Below, piece by piece: positions 17,946-25,171 of a DNA stretch of 64,000 nt. The translations under genes were made by a program, and so were the position numbers. Origin of the DNA: Streptomyces roseoviridis (GTDB taxonomy: Bacteria; Actinomycetota; Actinomycetes; Streptomycetales; Streptomycetaceae); assembly GCF_039535235.1 (NCBI RefSeq), contig NZ_BAAAWU010000001.1:1364001-1428000 (forward strand). The letters run 5' to 3'. Each line of letters starts with the position of its first letter. Position 1 is the first letter of the stretch. The notes below the pieces were generated by a model, which saw only the letters and a program-made list of their open reading frames with translations, was not told the DNA's origin and searched no databases.

Positions 17946-18218
17946 TCAGAGGAGTTTGCCGAGCGGCCCGAGGTCGATGTTCAGGTCCTCCGGCTCCAGT
18001 CCGAAGCGCTCGCGCAGCAGCGCCATCCGGTCCTCCAGGAGCATGAGGGTCAGTCCGATCCGCTCCTCCTGCTCCTCGCTGAGGTCGCCCGCCTCGACCC
18101 GGCGCAGGGCCTGCCGCTCCATCAGCTGGCGCAGCAGCTCGACGACGGTCAGGACCAGGCAGGCCAGGTCGCGTTCGACGGTGTCGGGGTCGAGTTCGAC
18201 GCGTCGGGGCCGCGTCAT
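17946..18218 (-). CDS. gvpK: Gas vesicle protein GvpK
   Basis: A 90-residue GvpK with the family core TVERDLACLVLTVVELLRQL, AGDLSEEQEERIGLTLMLLE and the C-terminal GLEPEDLNIDLGPLG. GvpK is an accessory protein needed for vesicle assembly. Its ATG overlaps the gvpS stop (ATGA), so translation is coupled. Confidence 0.93.
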   Translation of the reverse strand: MTRPRRVELDPDTVERDLACLVLTVVELLRQLMERQALRRVEAGDLSEEQEERIGLTLMLLEDRMALLRERFGLEPEDLNIDLGPLGKLL

Positions 18219-18400
18219 GGCGTCACCTCCGCCCACGGGGAGGGCACGGTCTCGCCGACGGTGCTGATGAGCGCCTTCAGGTCGATGCGCACCAGGTCGA
18301 CGTCGGCGATCCGCAGGGTGAGGTCACCGGCGAGGACCACCCCGCCCGCGAGGAGCCGGTCCAGCAGGTCCACGAGTGCGATCTCCCGTTGGTCGGTCAC
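18215..18400 (-). CDS. gvpS: GvpA-like gas vesicle protein GvpS
   Basis: A 61-residue GvpA-fold protein (IALVDLLDRLLAGGVVLAGD, then LTLRIADVDLVRIDLKALIS). It is close to the minimal shell-protein domain and probably a minor shell or nucleating component. It starts with GTG 18400 overlapping the gvpL stop. The order L-S-K is that of known Streptomyces gvp clusters. Confidence 0.85.
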   Translation of the reverse strand: MTDQREIALVDLLDRLLAGGVVLAGDLTLRIADVDLVRIDLKALISTVGETVPSPWAEVTP

Positions 18401-19209
18401 TGCTCCGGCCCTCCCTCGGCCCCGGTCCGCACGAAGGAGTACGGCACCCAGGGACCCGTCATCTCCAGGCGCAGGCCGGGATGCCGCTCCTCGACCGGCG
18501 GGACGGCGTCGAGGAACTCCCGCTGCCGTTCGTCGGGGACGAGATAGGCGGCGTTGAGGACGTTCCGGCCGGGGGCCCGGGACAGGCGCGCCTGCTGGGG
18601 CGGGTGGAGGACCGCGTCCACGGCCGCGCGGGTGAGCACGTCGTGCAGTTCCCGTGCGGTACGGGCCGCGGTGTCGTCGGCGTCCCGCCGGGCCCGCTGC
18701 TCGCCCAGTCGGCGGCGCAGGTAGTCGCGCCCGGAGCCGGACGCGGCGGCGGGGGCCGTCGCGGGCGCCGCTCCGGTGGCGGTGGACTCGTCGGCGTACA
18801 GCTTGACTCCCCACTCGTGGACGCCCGTCAGGCGGTCCAGCGCGTCCGTCAGGCCGCGCTCCCCCTCGTCGAGCAGCCGGCGCACGCCCTGCTCGCCGCG
18901 GCAGACGGTGGCGAGGCGCAGGGGGACGGTGGTGGTCTGCCGCCCGGCCGCGGCGACCACGGCGTGGTGGGCGCGGGCGACCTCGGCGAGCCAGTCCAGG
19001 TCCTCCAGGTGGGCGCGCAGGGGTGCTTCGTCGAAGTCGGCGGCCGGGACCGGTTCGACGAGGGCGGTCAGGCCCCGGTGCTCCACGGTCGTCAGGCCGC
19101 CGCCCAGCGTGTCGCCGGGGACGGCGGGCGGTCCCCCGCCGGTTCCGGCGGAGCGGACGACGGCGTACACGTACAGCAGGTGCTCCTTCGGCACGGGTGC
19201 GTCGTTCAT
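18397..19209 (-). CDS. gvpL: Gas vesicle protein GvpL
   Basis: A 270-residue protein of the GvpL/GvpF family. The first half begins EHLLYVYAVVRSAG and the family end signature is LEMTGPWVPYSFV. The middle contains an Ala/Thr/Gly-rich insert (TATGAAPATAPAAASGSG). GvpF/L proteins bind GvpA and act in vesicle nucleation. The start is ATG 19209, overlapping the gvpJ stop. Confidence 0.9.
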   Translation of the reverse strand: MNDAPVPKEHLLYVYAVVRSAGTGGGPPAVPGDTLGGGLTTVEHRGLTALVEPVPAADFDEAPLRAHLEDLDWLAEVARAHHAVVAAAGRQTTTVPLRLATVCRGEQGVRRLLDEGERGLTDALDRLTGVHEWGVKLYADESTATGAAPATAPAAASGSGRDYLRRRLGEQRARRDADDTAARTARELHDVLTRAAVDAVLHPPQQARLSRAPGRNVLNAAYLVPDERQREFLDAVPPVEERHPGLRLEMTGPWVPYSFVRTGAEGGPEQ

Positions 19210-19517
19210 GTCTCCTGCCTCGCCTCCAGTTCGGCGATGCGGCGGCGCAGTTCCTCGTTCTCGCGGCCGAGTTCGCCCCGCCGCGCTCGGGACGACAGGG
19301 CGGGGTCCTGCTCCCACCAGTCGATGCCCATCTCCTTGGCCCGCTCGACCGACGCCACGACGAGTCGCAGCTTGATGGTGAGGAGCTCGATGTCGAGGAG
19401 GTTGATGCGGATGTCCCCGGCGATCACCACGCCCTTGTCGAGGACGCGCTCCAGGATGTCGGCGAGGTTGGCCGATTGTTCGTCGTACGGGCGGGGAAGG
19501 CCCGACGGCATCGTCAT
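19206..19517 (-). CDS. gvpJ: GvpA-like gas vesicle protein GvpJ
   Basis: A 103-residue protein with a GvpA-type core (ANLADILERVLDKGVVIAGD, INLLDIELLTIKLRLVVASV) ending in GIDWWE, which is characteristic of GvpJ/GvpM. A short C-terminal coiled coil follows (ELGRENEELRRRIAELEARQ). It is probably a minor shell protein that affects vesicle shape. Its ATG overlaps the stop of the basic protein gene upstream. Confidence 0.88.
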   Translation of the reverse strand: MTMPSGLPRPYDEQSANLADILERVLDKGVVIAGDIRINLLDIELLTIKLRLVVASVERAKEMGIDWWEQDPALSSRARRGELGRENEELRRRIAELEARQET

Positions 19518-19798
19518 GCTCCGTTCTCCTCTCGGTGCCGCGACCGCCCGGCTCGCTGCCGGAGGCGTCCGGCCCGGCCCCGGACGCGTCCGGCGTGGTG
19601 CCGGAGGCGTCCGGTGCCGGCGGTGACGGCGGCGTGCAGGGCGCCCCGGAGGCGCCCGGCCCGCCGGGCGCCCGCCAGGGTCAGCGAGGCCAGGCCGCGG
19701 CTGCCGCCGGTGAGGGCGTGGAGCCGGGCGGAGGACCGGCCCGCGACCCGGGCGAGACCGACGAGGAGGCGGGGGGCAGGTGTCATCGGACGGGCCAT
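19514..19798 (-). CDS. Arg/Ala-rich protein in gvp operon (position of gvpY/gvpZ)
   Basis: A 94-residue, extremely basic protein (about one Arg in four; e.g. HHAGRVRGRAGRLRQRAGRS) with no acidic stretch except the final residues. It has a good ribosome site (GGGAGG) and its stop overlaps the gvpJ start by 4 bp, so it is a translated part of the operon. In the S. coelicolor cluster, gvpY and gvpZ of unknown function occupy this place between gvpG and gvpJ. I cannot show homology. Binding of RNA, DNA or the acidic vesicle surface are all possible. Confidence 0.6.
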   Translation of the reverse strand: MARPMTPAPRLLVGLARVAGRSSARLHALTGGSRGLASLTLAGARRAGRLRGALHAAVTAGTGRLRHHAGRVRGRAGRLRQRAGRSRHREENGA

Positions 19799-19823
19799 CG
19801 GTCCTCCCTCGGGGGGTGTCCGC

Positions 19824-20057
19824 TCATGGGGTTCTCCTCGCGTCCAGGCGGGCCAGGAGGGCGTCCTCCCGGCGGTCGAACTCCGCCTCGTCGATCTCGC
19901 CGGCCTCCAGGGCGGCCACGAGTCCGGCCAGTTCCCGCTGGACGACGGCGGGGTCGTAGTACTCCCGCTCCGCCACGTCCACGACCTGTCGCAGCACCCA
20001 GGCGGTACCGCGCACGGGCGCGGCGGGCAGCAGGAGGATCTCCGTGAGCAGTCCCAT
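19824..20057 (-). CDS. gvpG: Gas vesicle protein GvpG
   Basis: A 77-residue GvpG: MGLLTEILLLPAAPVRGTAW, then VAEREYYDPAVVQREL and LEAGEIDEAEFDRREDALL. It is an accessory assembly factor. It starts 4 bp after gvpF. Confidence 0.93.
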   Translation of the reverse strand: MGLLTEILLLPAAPVRGTAWVLRQVVDVAEREYYDPAVVQRELAGLVAALEAGEIDEAEFDRREDALLARLDARRTP

Positions 20058-20061
20058 GGGG

Positions 20062-20781
20062 TCAGTCCGTCTCGACGAAGCTGTACGGGGGCAGCGGCCC
20101 CGTCACCTGCTCCTGGAGGTGGGCGTGCTCCTGGTGCAGGTCGCGCACGGCGTCCAGGAACTCCTGCCGCCGTTCGCGCTCCACCAGGAACGACAGGTTG
20201 GCCAGCCGACCGGTGCCCTCGGGGCCGTGCACCACCGCGGCCGCGTACGGGGTGAGGGTCCGTTCGACCAGTTCGGCGTCGGTCCTCTCCCGTTCGGCGA
20301 CGGCCCGCGCCACCAGCTCGCCGAAGGCGAGCTTCTCCTCGTGGCTTCCGCCGCCCGCCGCCCTGTTGGCGGCGTGGCGGGCCCTCAGGTCGGCGTCGTC
20401 GGCGAGCACGGCCTGGAGCACGGCCTCCTCGTCGTGGTGCACCTTCACGTTGAACTCGTCCTTGCCGTCGAGCGCCTTCAGCCGCTCCAGGTAGCGGTCG
20501 TGGTGCTCCGCCAGGACGGCGGCGACGGTGTCGTCGTCGGGTGACACCCCGCCGAACCGCAGCGGCAGCACCGGGCCGTCCTTGCCGGCCCGGATCACGA
20601 CGTGCTGGTGTGCGAGCAGGTCACGGCGCTTGGGCTTGAGTTCGGCGGGCGCGTCGCTGCACAGGGCCATCAACTCGCCGCTGCGCACGGTCCGCACCGG
20701 CCGCGGAGGGTCGCCGATGCCCTCGATGTCGTCCGGGACCTTCCGGTCGGCGGGTGCGATGACGTAGACGTAGGTGCTCAT
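20062..20781 (-). CDS. gvpF: Gas vesicle protein GvpF
   Basis: A 239-residue GvpF (STYVYVIAPADRKVPDDIEG; VLPLRFGGVSPDDDTV; LFVERERRQEFLDAV-type helix; end GPLPPYSFVETD). GvpF binds GvpA and is needed for vesicle formation. Its ATG overlaps the gvpA stop (ATGA at 20778-20781), so it is translated with the shell protein. It is a paralog of GvpL in the same operon. Confidence 0.93.
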   Translation of the reverse strand: MSTYVYVIAPADRKVPDDIEGIGDPPRPVRTVRSGELMALCSDAPAELKPKRRDLLAHQHVVIRAGKDGPVLPLRFGGVSPDDDTVAAVLAEHHDRYLERLKALDGKDEFNVKVHHDEEAVLQAVLADDADLRARHAANRAAGGGSHEEKLAFGELVARAVAERERTDAELVERTLTPYAAAVVHGPEGTGRLANLSFLVERERRQEFLDAVRDLHQEHAHLQEQVTGPLPPYSFVETD

Positions 20782-21212
20782 TCCTTCTCCTCCCCACGGG
20801 TCGAGCCGCGCCGGCGCGAGCTGCTGCCGCTCTTCTCCTCCACCGCCTCGTCACGTGCCTGGGTGAAGGCGTCGGAGATGCTCTGCGCGGCGCCGCTGAG
20901 GGCGCCCTTGGTCTTCCTGCGCGCACCGGACTCGGTGGCCTCGCCGACCAGTTCGGGCAGGCCCGGGTTCTTGCGCGGACCGGCTTCCAGGTCGAGGCGG
21001 TTGCACGCCTCGGCGAAGCGCAGATAGGTGTCGACGCTGGCCACGACGACCCGTATGTCGATCTTCAGGATCTCGATGCCGACCAGCGAGACACGCACGA
21101 ATGCGTCGATCACCAGTCCACGGTCGAGAACCAGTTCGAGTACGTCGTAGAGGCCGCTGGATCCGCCTCCGGAGGCAGTGGCCGGGGCGGTCTGGGTGGG
21201 AACGACGGTCAT
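20778..21212 (-). CDS. gvpA: Gas vesicle shell protein GvpA with long C-terminal extension
   Basis: A 144-residue GvpA-family protein. The shell domain (about residues 19-85) has LYDVLELVLDRGLVIDAFVR and VSLVGIEILKIDIRVVVASV. It continues past the usual end, about 70 residues, into a charged tail (GARRKTKGALSGAAQSISD; EEKSGSSSRRRGSTRGEEKE). Canonical GvpA forms the ribbed vesicle wall; tailed versions are usual in Streptomyces, where intact vesicles have not been reported to my knowledge. It is the second gene of the operon, after gvpO. Confidence 0.88.
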   Translation of the reverse strand: MTVVPTQTAPATASGGGSSGLYDVLELVLDRGLVIDAFVRVSLVGIEILKIDIRVVVASVDTYLRFAEACNRLDLEAGPRKNPGLPELVGEATESGARRKTKGALSGAAQSISDAFTQARDEAVEEKSGSSSRRRGSTRGEEKE

Positions 21213-21271
21213 GGTGCTCGGTCTCCCTCTCGTCTCGGGACGGATGGACGGGTGCGGGGCGGGCCGCCGGC

Positions 21272-21592
21272 TCAGCGGCGGTCCGCGCGCCCCCGCTCGT
21301 ACCGGTGGGTGCGCCGGTGGCCCATGAGCTGCCCGTGGTGGTCGACGTCGACCTCGTACGAGGCGAGCAGGCTCATGGTGTCCGGGACGCGCCTCAGTTC
21401 GAGGACTTCCACGGTGAGGTGCCAGCCGCCGTCCTCGCCGCGCGCGCAGGAGCTGACGGACTCCGCCGGCTGGCCGAGCAGCTCCTCGAGCTGCTCCATC
21501 GCCGTCCGGCTCACCTCGGCGAGCGGGGGCGGACGTTCGGGCTCGGCGTCGGCCGCCTTGCGGTTCGTGCGGCTGTCCGATGACGGGGCCAC
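21272..21592 (-). CDS. gvpO: Gas vesicle protein GvpO
   Basis: A 106-residue GvpO (SRTAMEQLEELLGQPAESVS; WHLTVEVLELRRVPDTMSLL; SYEVDVDHHGQLMGHRRTHR). GvpO is needed for vesicle production in haloarchaea. It starts with GTG 21592 behind AGGAGAGAGGAG and is the first gene of the operon. The 236 bp upstream separate it from the divergent FAD/Rieske gene and must hold the gvp promoter, which I could not assign with confidence. Confidence 0.9.
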   Translation of the reverse strand: MAPSSDSRTNRKAADAEPERPPPLAEVSRTAMEQLEELLGQPAESVSSCARGEDGGWHLTVEVLELRRVPDTMSLLASYEVDVDHHGQLMGHRRTHRYERGRADRR

Positions 21593-21828
21593 GGTGCTCT
21601 CCTCTCTCCTGTCGTGGGGTGCTTTTCGGGCGAACGCTCCCGATCCGCCTGCCCGCCCTACGCCACCTCACGCCCCGTCCTTCGGCATTGGCGTCCCCGG
21701 AGGCACGGGTAGGGCCGGCGGTCGGGGGAAACCGGGCAGGGTCCGCCCGATCAGGCGAACGGTTCCGAGCGCGTCGCGCGGGCCGGCCCCGCCGCCCGTC
21801 GTAGCGTGTGCGAAGTGGAGGCACTGAG

Positions 21829-23349
21829 ATGACCGGTCTGCCCGGCACTTACGAGTCGTACTGGATGGAGACCGCACCGGGGTCCGCGTACTCCGGCCCG
21901 GCCGGAGACCTGGAGGTCGACGTCGCGGTCGTCGGCGCCGGCATCGCCGGCATCTGCGCGGCGTGGGAACTCGCCCGCGCGGGACGCCGGGTGGCCCTGC
22001 TCGAGGCGGACCGCGTCGCCGCGGGCGTCACCGGCTACACGACCGCGAAGCTCTCGGTCCAGCACGGCATGATCTACGCACGGCTGCGGTCGTCGTTCGG
22101 CGCCGAACAGGCGCGGCTGTACGCGCGTTCCCAGCAGGAGGCCGTCGAGCAGGTCGGCCGGGTGGCGGCGGAGCTCGGGATCGACTGCGAGCTCGAGACC
22201 GCGCCGAGCCATGTGTACACGGAGCGGCCCGACGCCGTCGACGGGCTGCGGGAGGAGGCGGACGCGGCGCGCGAGGCGGGCCTGCCGGCCTCCTTCGTCG
22301 AGGAGACGGAGCTGCCGTTCCCGGTCGCCGGCGCGGTGCGGGTCGAGGGGCAGGCGCAGTTCCATCCGCGCAAGTACCTCCTCGCGCTCGTCGCCGACCT
22401 CGTCCGGCGGGGCGGCGTCGTCCACGAGCGCACCCGGGTCGTCTCGCTGCACGAGGGCGAGCCCTGCCGGCTCACCACCGAGCAGGGGACCGAGATCGTC
22501 GCCCGTGACGTGATCGTGGCCACCCACTACCCGGTCTTCGACCGGGCGTTGCTCTTCTCCCGGCTCGAACCCCGCCGCGAACTCGTCGTCGCGGCGGAAC
22601 TTCCCGCGGACCTCGCCCCGCGGGGCACGTACCTCACGCACGAGCACGACACCCGTTCGGTGCGCACCGCGCCGCTCTCGGACGGACGGCGGCTGCTCAT
22701 CGTCACCGGCGAGTCGTTCACGCCGGGCGACGGCGAGGTGGGCGCGCGCTACGAGCGGCTCGCCGCCTGGACCGGGGAGCACTTCCCGCAGGCCCGCGTC
22801 ACGCACCGGTGGGCGGCGCAGGACAACTCGTCCACGGACGGGGTGCCGTTCGTGGGCCGCTTCCACCCCGGTTCCCGGCACGTCCACGTGGCGGCCGGGT
22901 TCGGCGGCTGGGGCATGAGCAACGGCGTCATGGCCGGCCGGCTGCTCGCGGCCCGCATCGCGGGCGAGGAACTGCCCTGGTCCGCGCTGTACGACCCGGG
23001 CCGCTTCCACGTGCGGGAGACGGCGTCCTTGATGAAGCTGCAGGGCTCGGTGGTCAAGCACTTCGTCGGCGACCGGCTGGCCTCCTCCCACGTGGACGAG
23101 GTCGAGCAGATCCCGCCGGGCACCGGCGCGGTCGTACGGGTCGGCGGACGGCGCTGCGCGGTGTACCGCGACGAGCAGGGCACGGCGCACTCGGTCTCGG
23201 CGCGCTGCACGCATCTGGGGTGCCTGGTGCACTTCAACGACGCGGAGCGGGCCTGGGAATGCCCGTGCCACGGTTCGCGGTTCGCCCCCGACGGCCGCGT
23301 GCTCCAGGGCCCCGCCGTCCGCCCGCTCGAACCGCGTCCGCTGGACTGA
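21829..23349 (+). CDS. FAD-dependent oxidoreductase with C-terminal Rieske domain
   Basis: A 506-residue fusion. Residues about 30-390 form a DAO-type (glycine-oxidase-like) flavoprotein with the dinucleotide motif VAVVGAGIAGICAAWELARA and a C-terminal FAD contact GFGGWGMSNGVMAG. Residues about 415-506 are a high-potential-type Rieske [2Fe-2S] domain: Cys460/His462 in CTHLGC and Cys478/His481 in CPCHG, with Cys465 and Cys480 as the usual disulfide pair. The substrate is unknown. It is divergent from the gvp operon and upstream of the small peptide and sigma factor. Confidence 0.88.
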   Translation: MTGLPGTYESYWMETAPGSAYSGPAGDLEVDVAVVGAGIAGICAAWELARAGRRVALLEADRVAAGVTGYTTAKLSVQHGMIYARLRSSFGAEQARLYARSQQEAVEQVGRVAAELGIDCELETAPSHVYTERPDAVDGLREEADAAREAGLPASFVEETELPFPVAGAVRVEGQAQFHPRKYLLALVADLVRRGGVVHERTRVVSLHEGEPCRLTTEQGTEIVARDVIVATHYPVFDRALLFSRLEPRRELVVAAELPADLAPRGTYLTHEHDTRSVRTAPLSDGRRLLIVTGESFTPGDGEVGARYERLAAWTGEHFPQARVTHRWAAQDNSSTDGVPFVGRFHPGSRHVHVAAGFGGWGMSNGVMAGRLLAARIAGEELPWSALYDPGRFHVRETASLMKLQGSVVKHFVGDRLASSHVDEVEQIPPGTGAVVRVGGRRCAVYRDEQGTAHSVSARCTHLGCLVHFNDAERAWECPCHGSRFAPDGRVLQGPAVRPLEPRPLD

Positions 23350-23411
23350 GAGCCGGCAGGGGAAAAACCTCCGCCGCGGCGAATCCTTTCCGGGCCTTCC
23401 CCCCTCCTATG

Positions 23412-23440
23412 TCCGTACCGGTCGCACGGGCCGGTACGGA
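23412..23440. repeat. 10-bp inverted repeat upstream of small peptide gene
   Basis: TCCGTACCGG (23412-23421) and CCGGTACGGA (23431-23440), separated by 9 bases, lie 17 bp before the start of the 29-residue ORF. They could be an operator or a leader hairpin. Confidence 0.45.
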
Positions 23441-23457
23441 ACCGGGAGGAAACAGCA

Positions 23458-23547
23458 ATGATGGTCACTGGCCTCGTCGTGGTCGGAGTCCTGCTCGCGG
23501 GCGCGTGCGCCTGGCACCTGATGCGGCGTTACGGGAGCCGTGGCTGA
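23458..23547 (+). CDS. 29-residue single-span membrane peptide
   Basis: ATG at 23458 follows a near-ideal ribosome site (GGGAGGAAACAGCA). The frame encodes 29 residues: a short start, one hydrophobic helix (TGLVVVGVLLAGACAWHLM) and a basic tail (RRYGSRG), so the tail should face the cytoplasm. It ends 42 bp before the ECF sigma gene and may be in its operon. I do not recognise a family. The ribosome site and residue composition support a real small protein, but nothing else does. Confidence 0.55.
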   Translation: MMVTGLVVVGVLLAGACAWHLMRRYGSRG

Positions 23548-23589
23548 CCGGCGCCGGCGTACGGGACGGCTCGCCGGGAGGAGCAGCTC

Positions 23590-24171
23590 ATGACCCCACG
23601 TTTCGCCTGGCCGGACGAGCGGCTGGTCCGGGCCGCCCAGGACGGTGACGTCACCTCGCTCACCACCGTCGTCCTGGCGTCGCAGCCGCACGTGCGCCGG
23701 TTCGCCCGGTCGCTGTGCGCCTCACCGCAGGACGCGGAGGACGCGGCGCAGGAGGCTCTGATCATCCTGTACCGGAAGATCGGCACCTTGCGGGCCACGG
23801 GCGCGCTCGCCTCGTGGATGTTCCGGATCGTACGCAACGAGTGCCTCCGGCACGTGCGGCTGCTGGTCTCGCGCGGCGACGGCGGGCAGCAGGCCGGGCC
23901 GGGGGCAGCGACGCCCGCGGCACCGTCGGCCGAGGACGCGGTGCTGCAGCGGCTGGAGGCCGAGCGGATCGCGGCCGCGGTCGCCGCCCTGCCCCACGAC
24001 CAGCGGCAGGTGCTGGTCATGCGGGACGTCCAGGGCCTGCCCGGCCGGACCGTGGCCCGGGCGCTCGGACTGAGCGACGCCGCGATGAAGTCGCGGCTGC
24101 ACCGCGCCCGCGCGGCACTGCGCCACGCGCTGGCGGCCGGCCCACTCGTCGAAGGAGACCCACGACCGTGA
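23590..24171 (+). CDS. ECF-family RNA polymerase sigma factor
   Basis: A 193-residue sigma-70-family protein. Region 2 reads DAEDAAQEALIILYRKI and SWMFRIVRNECLRHVR. A Gly/Ala-rich linker (about 98-118) leads to region 4 with LPHDQRQVLVMRDVQGLPGR and LGLSDAAMKSRLHRARAALR. It directs polymerase to a set of promoters not known here. The stop overlaps the GTG of a small membrane protein that takes the place normally held by an anti-sigma factor. No zinc-finger anti-sigma motif (HxxxCxxC) is seen next to it. Confidence 0.92.
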   Translation: MTPRFAWPDERLVRAAQDGDVTSLTTVVLASQPHVRRFARSLCASPQDAEDAAQEALIILYRKIGTLRATGALASWMFRIVRNECLRHVRLLVSRGDGGQQAGPGAATPAAPSAEDAVLQRLEAERIAAAVAALPHDQRQVLVMRDVQGLPGRTVARALGLSDAAMKSRLHRARAALRHALAAGPLVEGDPRP

Positions 24172-24617
24172 ACAGCGCGAGCACCGTGAACACCGAGAAC
24201 ACCGTGAACACCGAGAACACCGCGAAATCCGTCCCGGACACGCACCCCGCCCGTGACCTGATACGCGCGCGGGCCGCAGGAGCCGTCACGGACGCGAAAC
24301 CCGTCCTCGTCACGCGAGCCGTCCCGGACACGCGAACCGCCGGCTTCGCGAGCAGGTCCGTCCCGCGCCACCTGGTGCGCGGCGTCCTCGGCTTCGGGCT
24401 GATCGCCGGCGCGATCGCGCTGGTGCCCGTCGCCGGCCCGGCCGCCCTGCTGGCGGCCCCGCTCGCCCTGATCCCGTTCCGGGGCTGTCCCGCCTGCTGG
24501 CTGGTCGGCCTGGCGCAGACCGTCTCGCGCGGCCGGCTGGAGCGGCGGTGCGCGGACGGCGTCTGCACCCTCGCCGCCTCCGGGCCGCGTCAGGGGGAGG
24601 TGGTGGAGACCACGTAG
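24168..24617 (+). CDS. Membrane protein coupled to ECF sigma factor, Cys-rich tail
   Basis: A 149-residue protein that starts with GTG overlapping the sigma stop (GTGA). The N-terminus is a low-complexity Asn/Thr/Glu run encoded by an 18-bp tandem repeat. Two adjacent hydrophobic helices lie near residues 67-104. The C-terminal part reads FRGCPACWLVGLAQTVSRG and RRCADGVC, similar to the YgaP-type DUF2892 membrane domain. Four cysteines in the tail could bind metal or sense redox state. It may act as the partner or anti-sigma factor of the sigma protein; this rests on coupling only. Its 3' end overlaps the convergent gene by 28 bp. Confidence 0.65.
   Translation: MNSASTVNTENTVNTENTAKSVPDTHPARDLIRARAAGAVTDAKPVLVTRAVPDTRTAGFASRSVPRHLVRGVLGFGLIAGAIALVPVAGPAALLAAPLALIPFRGCPACWLVGLAQTVSRGRLERRCADGVCTLAASGPRQGEVVETT
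24183..24218 (+). repeat. 18-bp tandem repeat (2 copies) in coding sequence
   Basis: accgtgaacaccgagaac occurs twice, head to tail, and a third degenerate half follows. It encodes TVNTEN twice in the N-terminus of the sigma-coupled protein. It keeps the frame, so slippage would change only repeat number. Confidence 0.85.
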
Positions 24618-25171
24618 ACGCGGGGGAAGGCCGGGTCGGTGAGGTCGACCGTGATGTCGCTGGTGGGGCGGGGCTTCTCACGGGTGACGGTGGTGCCGGA
24701 CCAGGGGTGGCCGGGGCGGAAGTTCCAGCCGACGATCCCCGCGTCGCGGCTGCCGATGGTGACGTCGCCGGGAACGAGGGCCGCGCGGCTGGTGCCGCTG
24801 TCGTGGAGGTAGGCGTCGAGGCCGGCCGCGGTGGTCGCGAACTGCACGTAGAGCCGGCTGGTCTTCCAGTTGCTGGTCTCGTAGTAGGCGACGTGCCAGG
24901 CGTCGGAGGGGATCGGGATCTCGTAGATCCGGCGCTTCATCAGGGAGGGCCGGTTGTCCTGGAGACCGACGACGGAGGACTCGCGCTCCTTGTCGCGGCC
25001 GCTGGCGCGGCTCTGGCCGGCGGAGATCACGAGATAGCCGGCCGGGATGCCGACGAGGAGCACGATGATGATGGCGGTGAGCCAGCGGCGGCGCAGCATG
25101 TGCCGCCGGTCCTCGGGCAGCTTGCCGTCGGGGCGGGTGGGGGGCGGCGGCGTCAGTTCGGTCGGCGTCAT
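24590..25171 (-). CDS. Hypothetical membrane-anchored protein at the end of the ROK/ABC operon
   Basis: A 193-residue protein: Pro-rich cytoplasmic start, one membrane helix (WLTAIIIVLLVGIPAGYLVI, about 30-49) and an extracytoplasmic domain (residues 50-193) with alternating aromatic residues (SDAWHVAYYETSNWKTSRLY) and no cysteines. I recognise no domain. Its ATG overlaps the stop of the ROK kinase gene (ATGA), so it belongs to the sugar-uptake operon. Confidence 0.65.
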   Translation of the reverse strand: MTPTELTPPPPTRPDGKLPEDRRHMLRRRWLTAIIIVLLVGIPAGYLVISAGQSRASGRDKERESSVVGLQDNRPSLMKRRIYEIPIPSDAWHVAYYETSNWKTSRLYVQFATTAAGLDAYLHDSGTSRAALVPGDVTIGSRDAGIVGWNFRPGHPWSGTTVTREKPRPTSDITVDLTDPAFPRVYVVSTTSP

